From contig NC_077245.1 in assembly GCF_947179165.1 (NCBI RefSeq), positions 13,548,740 through 13,612,739 of the forward strand: a stretch of DNA of 64,000 nucleotides, read 5' to 3'. This document shows positions 59,960 through 64,000 of this stretch, in pieces (positions within the stretch are counted from its first letter, which is position 1; the number at the start of each line of letters is the position of its first letter). Source of the stretch: Solanum dulcamara (Eukaryota > Streptophyta > Magnoliopsida > Solanales > Solanaceae). The notes beneath the pieces were generated by a model. The model was not told the origin of the DNA, made no database searches, and was given only the letters and a program-made list of their open reading frames with translations. The translations under genes and the position numbers were made by a program.

Positions 59960-60365
59960 AATTAATATTTAATGATTGTTATGTTAGTTTAAATATAATG
60001 TTTATAATGATTGTTATATTGTATAGTATCATTAAATTTATAATTACGTAACGATAAAAGTCTCATTTTATGTAACGATCAATTTGAGATACTGATCGTA
60101 TCATTACCTCATTTCTTTTTCTCGTTTTATCTATCTTATTAGCTAATAATCCTTTTATTCATTATCCTACCTTTTTACAATAGTTAACTCTACCTCTTAC
60201 TATACTTTTTCTTGTAGGTTAATGTTTTAAATTGCTAATGTGTGACATTATGTAATGATGGAAAATGATACAATTTATTTAAATAATACAATATAATACA
60301 AGATAATATAATAAAAAAAAATATGATATATTATGAAACAACATATAATAACCATCCAAAAAAAG
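59960..60365. repeat. Probable MITE with GTAACGAT/ATCGTTAC-type subterminal repeats
   Basis: Left part has TGTATAGTATCATTAAAT and TACGTAACGAT; right part has ATTATGTAATGAT, AAATGATACAATTTATTT and AACATATAATAACCATCC. The arms are loosely inverted. Related elements are common in Solanaceae intergenic DNA. No target duplication resolved. Confidence 0.45.
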
Positions 60366-61175
60366 TAAGGGTCACTATTTAATTATCTAGAAAAATCAAT
60401 AATTATTGTGTAGTAATACATTATATGATGTCAAACAAATATTACTTATAGTAATTTGTTTAGAAGAGAGATACTTTGTTTTATTATTGTGAAATTTTGT
60501 TTACTGTTATTATTTGGAAACGAAAGTGTTGCTTAGAACGACAGATACGTGCCCATAGTGTTTTATAGTCAGTGTCAAAAGATATTTCCATATCTATACA
60601 AGTGATTAATTAATTAAGAAAAAAGAAAGTTTCTTTTTCTTATTTTATTTATAGCTCTAATTAGTTCTGTTGAAACTCCTTTTATTTTTAATCAAATAAA
60701 GGGAAAGCATTAGGTCTAATCTGGCCTCCAAGTATAGTCTTGGATGGCCATTGATAATTAATGTACATTCAATTTAGTCAAAAATATTAAAAAGGAAACA
60801 GTATAGAAGGTTGATAAATCAAATCAGCCAATTGAAACATATTGGATGGATTAACAAAAAGTGGAGACATATGCAAAATGAAGACAATTTTCCAAGGTCA
60901 ATGGAGATTATAAATGTAGACCTACTTACTCAAACCTCCCAATAAAGTAGTGTCAAGATTCAACAAAGAAATCTTTGGGTATTGGCCCACTACATTAATG
61001 GAGATATTCTACTTTTATCAACAAGTGAAAACTCCTCCTCCTATTTTTATTTATTAGTAAAAAGATTTGATTGTGAAGAATAATGTTTTTACAACAGTAA
61101 CATATTTAATATAATTCCACAAGTAGGATATGAGAAAAGGTGATGTTAAACTATATAAGCGATAATCTTAAAAAA
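60366..61175. other. Intergenic AT-rich DNA, no gene seen
   Basis: No coding frame or repeat ends recognised. Confidence 0.5.
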
Positions 61176-61185
61176 AAAAAAGGTT

Positions 61186-61372
61186 TAGTTGTAAAGAGGA
61201 GTTTGGAACAATGATAAATATACTTTGGCGACACTTATAGGTCACAATTCGAATTATAAAATTAGTCATTGATGATAAAATACCTACACCACTCTCATTT
61301 GAGGTATATCTCTTCTTTGAACCTTGCGTGAATGTATGATACTTCGTGAACTATAAATAACCTTTTTTTTTT
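61186..61372 (+). mobile_element. tRNA-derived SINE (TS-like), full length
   Basis: The tRNA-like head has box A-like GGAACAATGATAAATATAC and box B-like GGTCACAATTCGAATTA (about 61240-61256). The body includes GAACCTTGCGTGAATG, and the end is a T-run (61363-61372). Target duplication AAAAAAGGTT at 61176-61185 and 61373-61382. Confidence 0.7.
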
Positions 61373-61634
61373 AAAAAAGGTTAAAATACAATTACCTTTC
61401 CAATATTGTAACTTTGATGTAAAAGTTATACTACGTATTTTTATATTGTTAGAACCTAAAATTTAATCTCTCTGGAAAATCTTTGGTCACTATTTTGCCT
61501 CCTCATAGATCATAATTATACTCATGTCATTTTTTGCCTCCTTTAGGTTCTACATCCTTTTAGATATAAATGATCTATATAGGCCCCACGTTAGCACCCA
61601 CCCCAAACCCCCTCCTACCTTATCCTCTTTCTTT

Positions 61635-61829
61635 CTCTTTTTTTTTTCTCAAACGGTATCCGCTACCTCCATATTGAAGTCCGATTAAATTCGGATTCGT
61701 GCTAGAAAGTTCCACGTTGAGGGTAAAACTCTCCTTAACAAAAATGGCTTTGTACCCAAGGAGACTCAAATCCAAAACCTCTTAATTATGAATGAAGGAG
61801 TACTTCTCACTCCACCACAATCTTGTTGG
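61635..61829 (-). mobile_element. tRNA-derived SINE, minus strand, full length
   Basis: Minus strand begins with a box A-like GTGGTGGAGTGAGAAGTAC and a box B-like GGTTTTGGATTTGAGTC, runs through the body and ends in an A-rich tail (the T-run at about 61638-61648). Flanked by a 14-bp target duplication with two mismatches: TATCCTCTTTCTTT (61621-61634) and TATCCCCTCTCTTT (61830-61843). The head resembles the SINE at 57705. Confidence 0.75.
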
Positions 61830-61843
61830 TATCCCCTCTCTTT

Positions 61844-62204
61844 GTCTATTCATGCATGTCCCTTTTGGAAAAAAGTGGAGCCCTTTAGCTTGTATCTGAT
61901 GAAGACTTGGTTCCTTATTCATTGTTTTTCAATGTTTTGGAATCTCTCTTTTTTATTTTTTTTATTTTCTCATTATTTTGCAAAGGGACATTGGTGGGGA
62001 ATTGAATTCGTTCAACTTTATCAACATTTTATACCCACTCCCATTGGCATAATATATCACTTATATATGTTTTATTTATTAAGAAATAACCATGTAACAG
62101 AAACTATAGAGAAGTAATTCAATACTATTGTGACAGAAATGCACTAATGAATGTCTTTAATGTGTGACACTGTAACGATATGCTTCTGCCATTTTAGATA
62201 AGTC
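61844..62204. other. Intergenic DNA, no gene seen
   Basis: An open frame at 61788-62117 is SINE-overlapping and Phe-rich, not a gene. ATAGAGAAGTAATTC occurs at 62106-62120 and again at 62206-62220. Confidence 0.5.
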
Positions 62205-63510
62205 AATAGAGAAGTAATTCGGCCAAAAAACTTCGAATCCTGACGTGAGAAATTTTGAGCCTAGGCTGTCAGGACGGCGCCGTTAGAGAGGGATGGTCCC
62301 GCTGTGGTGGGATAGACACAATTTAAAGTCGGAAAAAAGTCCCAAAATGGTTTTTAGTCATTCCACTTCGTTCTTAAGAGACCAAAAGCGACCTAGGGTA
62401 AATTCTTGCTAATTTCCACCATATTTTGTGCCAAAGGTAAGTAAATCGCTCTCTTAATTCGTATTTCGATTTCTAGAACCTAGAAATTATGGTTGGTGAT
62501 CATTGGGGGAGGTTTTTGGCCTGAAACTAATGGTGAGGAATTGCCCAAGATGGGGGTTAGGATCACGGGTTTGGCCTATGAGGGGAATAATGTTATAATT
62601 CATGCAAATTAAGCCCTTGTATTGATCTCTTGTATGTATTTACTATTTTTAGACCAAGAACAAGTTGAATGAACCCAGAAAGGGAAAGCTCCTGCACTTT
62701 AGAGTTGTCAAAGCTTGATTTCGAGGTAGGTGATGATTTGTCTTCCCGTATGTGATTCATGTACTTGTTAAGTGACTCCTCTTATGCATATGTGTATATG
62801 AATAGGGAAGAATGAAATGAACTATGTGAAATGACTACTTATTGACCATGACTTGTAATGAACCAGTTCCTGGTAGATATGATAGTAGTCGAACTAATCA
62901 TTGTGATTGTGGTTGATTTATATGTTGGATAGGGTGTCACACACCGATATATAGTTGGATCAGGTGTCACGTTCCGACACAAACCTTGGATCGAATGTCA
63001 CATTTTGATGCATAAATAAATATCGTAGGTCCTACAAGATGACCCTTATGTGAAATTGTATGATAATTAGGACTGTTGAACTGTGATTAGATTGAATATT
63101 GGATATGAGATGTTAATGGTTGAGGCTTTTCTGTATATATATGTGTTTACTGTGCTGTACTTACTTGCTAATGTCTCACTTACTGGCTAGCTGTGTGATC
63201 CTACCAGTACACTTTTATCTTTGTGTACTGATACTACACTTGTTCTGTCTTTGTTGAGTATAAAACATATTCAGACGGCTGTTGAAAGACCTAGAATAGA
63301 AGATCATTAGTTGTCAGAGTTCAAGGGTGAGCTAATTCTTTCAGGCTGTCATGGGTTCTCCTTATTCTAGTCCTCCTTCTAGGACGTAGATTTCAGACAA
63401 TGTTATTATTTTATGAATTTGGGGGTTGCATCCCCTTTCCTAGACTTCTTGTTTTGTTTAGAGTTTTGGTATATCGACCTTTAGTTCCTAGGAGTTAAAT
63501 TCCATTTCTC
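62205..63510 (+). mobile_element. Truncated LTR fragment of a Ty3/gypsy element
   Basis: The sequence has the layout of a Solanaceae gypsy-type LTR read on the plus strand: a GC-rich CTGTCAGGACGGCGCCGTTAG block, then a leader with AAG|GTAAGTAAATCG (62434-62446), GTGTCACGTTCCGACAC-type repeats near 62935-63005, and an R/U5-like stretch at 63240-63510. Both ends are missing (no TG...CA termini, no target duplication, no PBS). No coding DNA is attached. Confidence 0.6.
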
Positions 63511-64000
63511 TGGTCTGCTGCGGCGCGGAATCAGTCTCATGAGGGTGGGGACACTCTCCCCTCATATATCTTGGCTCTCCCCAATTAAAATAGTCGCGCT
63601 CAAAAGACAGCTTGCTTCCTGGAATGAATGAAGCTCCCTGGCCCTCCTAGGCAGGATTCTGTTGTGGATTACCTTAGTAACTACCATAAAAGTGAGCATA
63701 GCTAAGGGAGGCAGTGGAACCGACACCTACCGATATTGATATCGATCCGTCCCGATCCGAATCCGATTTTGCACCAATCTGGTAAGTGTCGGTAGAGGTA
63801 GGGAGTAAGGGTTTTGGGATAAGGAATGGGATGGGGGCGGGGTAGGGTAGGGATTATCAGTTCGTTCTGGTCCAGTTTGTGCTGGTATTGGTCCGATTTA
63901 TGCTGGTACCGGTCCGGTACAATCCCGCTAAAATTTTTTTAGTTGAAGCCATTAAACTAGATATTGGGTGGGCCCACCTCAACGACTAGATCACCTCCCA
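63511..64000. other. GC-rich unassigned DNA; possible organelle-like segment and GGTACCGGTCCGG-type repeats
   Basis: 63517-63720 is GC-rich and unlike its surroundings, with the composition of plant mitochondrial DNA; origin not proven. At 63725-63930 short repeats such as CCGATATTGATATCGATCC, GGTCCGATTT and GGTACCGGTCCGG occur, as in some hAT-type transposon ends. No gene. Confidence 0.3.

Overview
The window looks like repeat-dense nuclear DNA of a flowering plant, most likely Solanaceae (tomato/potato/tobacco type). This rests on AT-rich sequence, Ty3/gypsy chromovirus LTR elements whose primer sites match plant initiator tRNA-Met, tRNA-derived SINEs and an RTE-type LINE tail of a kind I associate with Solanaceae, foldback MITEs, and one single-exon plant F-box gene. 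I recognise no bacterial gene, tRNA, rRNA or CRISPR array. Family names come from recognition by eye, not from searches.

Layout. 1-850: one end of a CACTA DNA transposon. 851-7375: intergenic DNA with a 5'-truncated SINE inside a LINE RNase H remnant, a decayed RTE LINE 3' end, several MITEs and tandem duplications. 7376-17634: three-level nest, a Tourist-like element (TAA target duplication) holding a TS-type SINE (18-bp duplication), which holds a full-length chromovirus LTR element (8305-17255, duplication AAGGG). About 18400-51780: an L1-type LINE of roughly 7 kb spread over 33 kb, because it was broken by four LTR insertions: a full-length chromovirus at 22149-40910 (duplication GAACT) and three solo LTRs (41983-44243, 45386-47619, 47728-50791). 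The 22149-40910 element carries a younger full-length chromovirus in its own 5' LTR (30413-39188, duplication CATAC). 53470-54603: intact F-box/kelch-type gene resembling SKIP15, the only host gene I support. 54604-64000: intergenic DNA with three SINEs, MITE-like repeats and an LTR fragment.

By-eye LTR comparison gives a relative order: LINE oldest, then the 22149 element (about 5% difference in the part I counted) with the solo LTRs undated, then the 8305 element (about 12 differences in 2325 bp), then the 30413 element (3 differences in 2206 bp). All three full-length elements are coding-defective: internal or near-complete gag loss in two, nonsense codons in all, frameshifts in two, and lost catalytic residues (integrase Glu to Lys, RNase H Asp to Gly, protease Asp to Glu). 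Two of them nevertheless inserted recently, so mobilisation in trans or very fast decay must be considered.

The most interesting pattern is that every LTR family here has a strong 5' splice site in its leader. In the families I could check, the stretch between the TATA box and that site has no ATG, and in the two elements with a readable gag start a good 3' splice site (AG, then ATAATG or its mutated form) sits directly before the gag start. I infer a leader intron that removes the PBS and the ATG-rich part of the leader, separating translated mRNA from genomic RNA.
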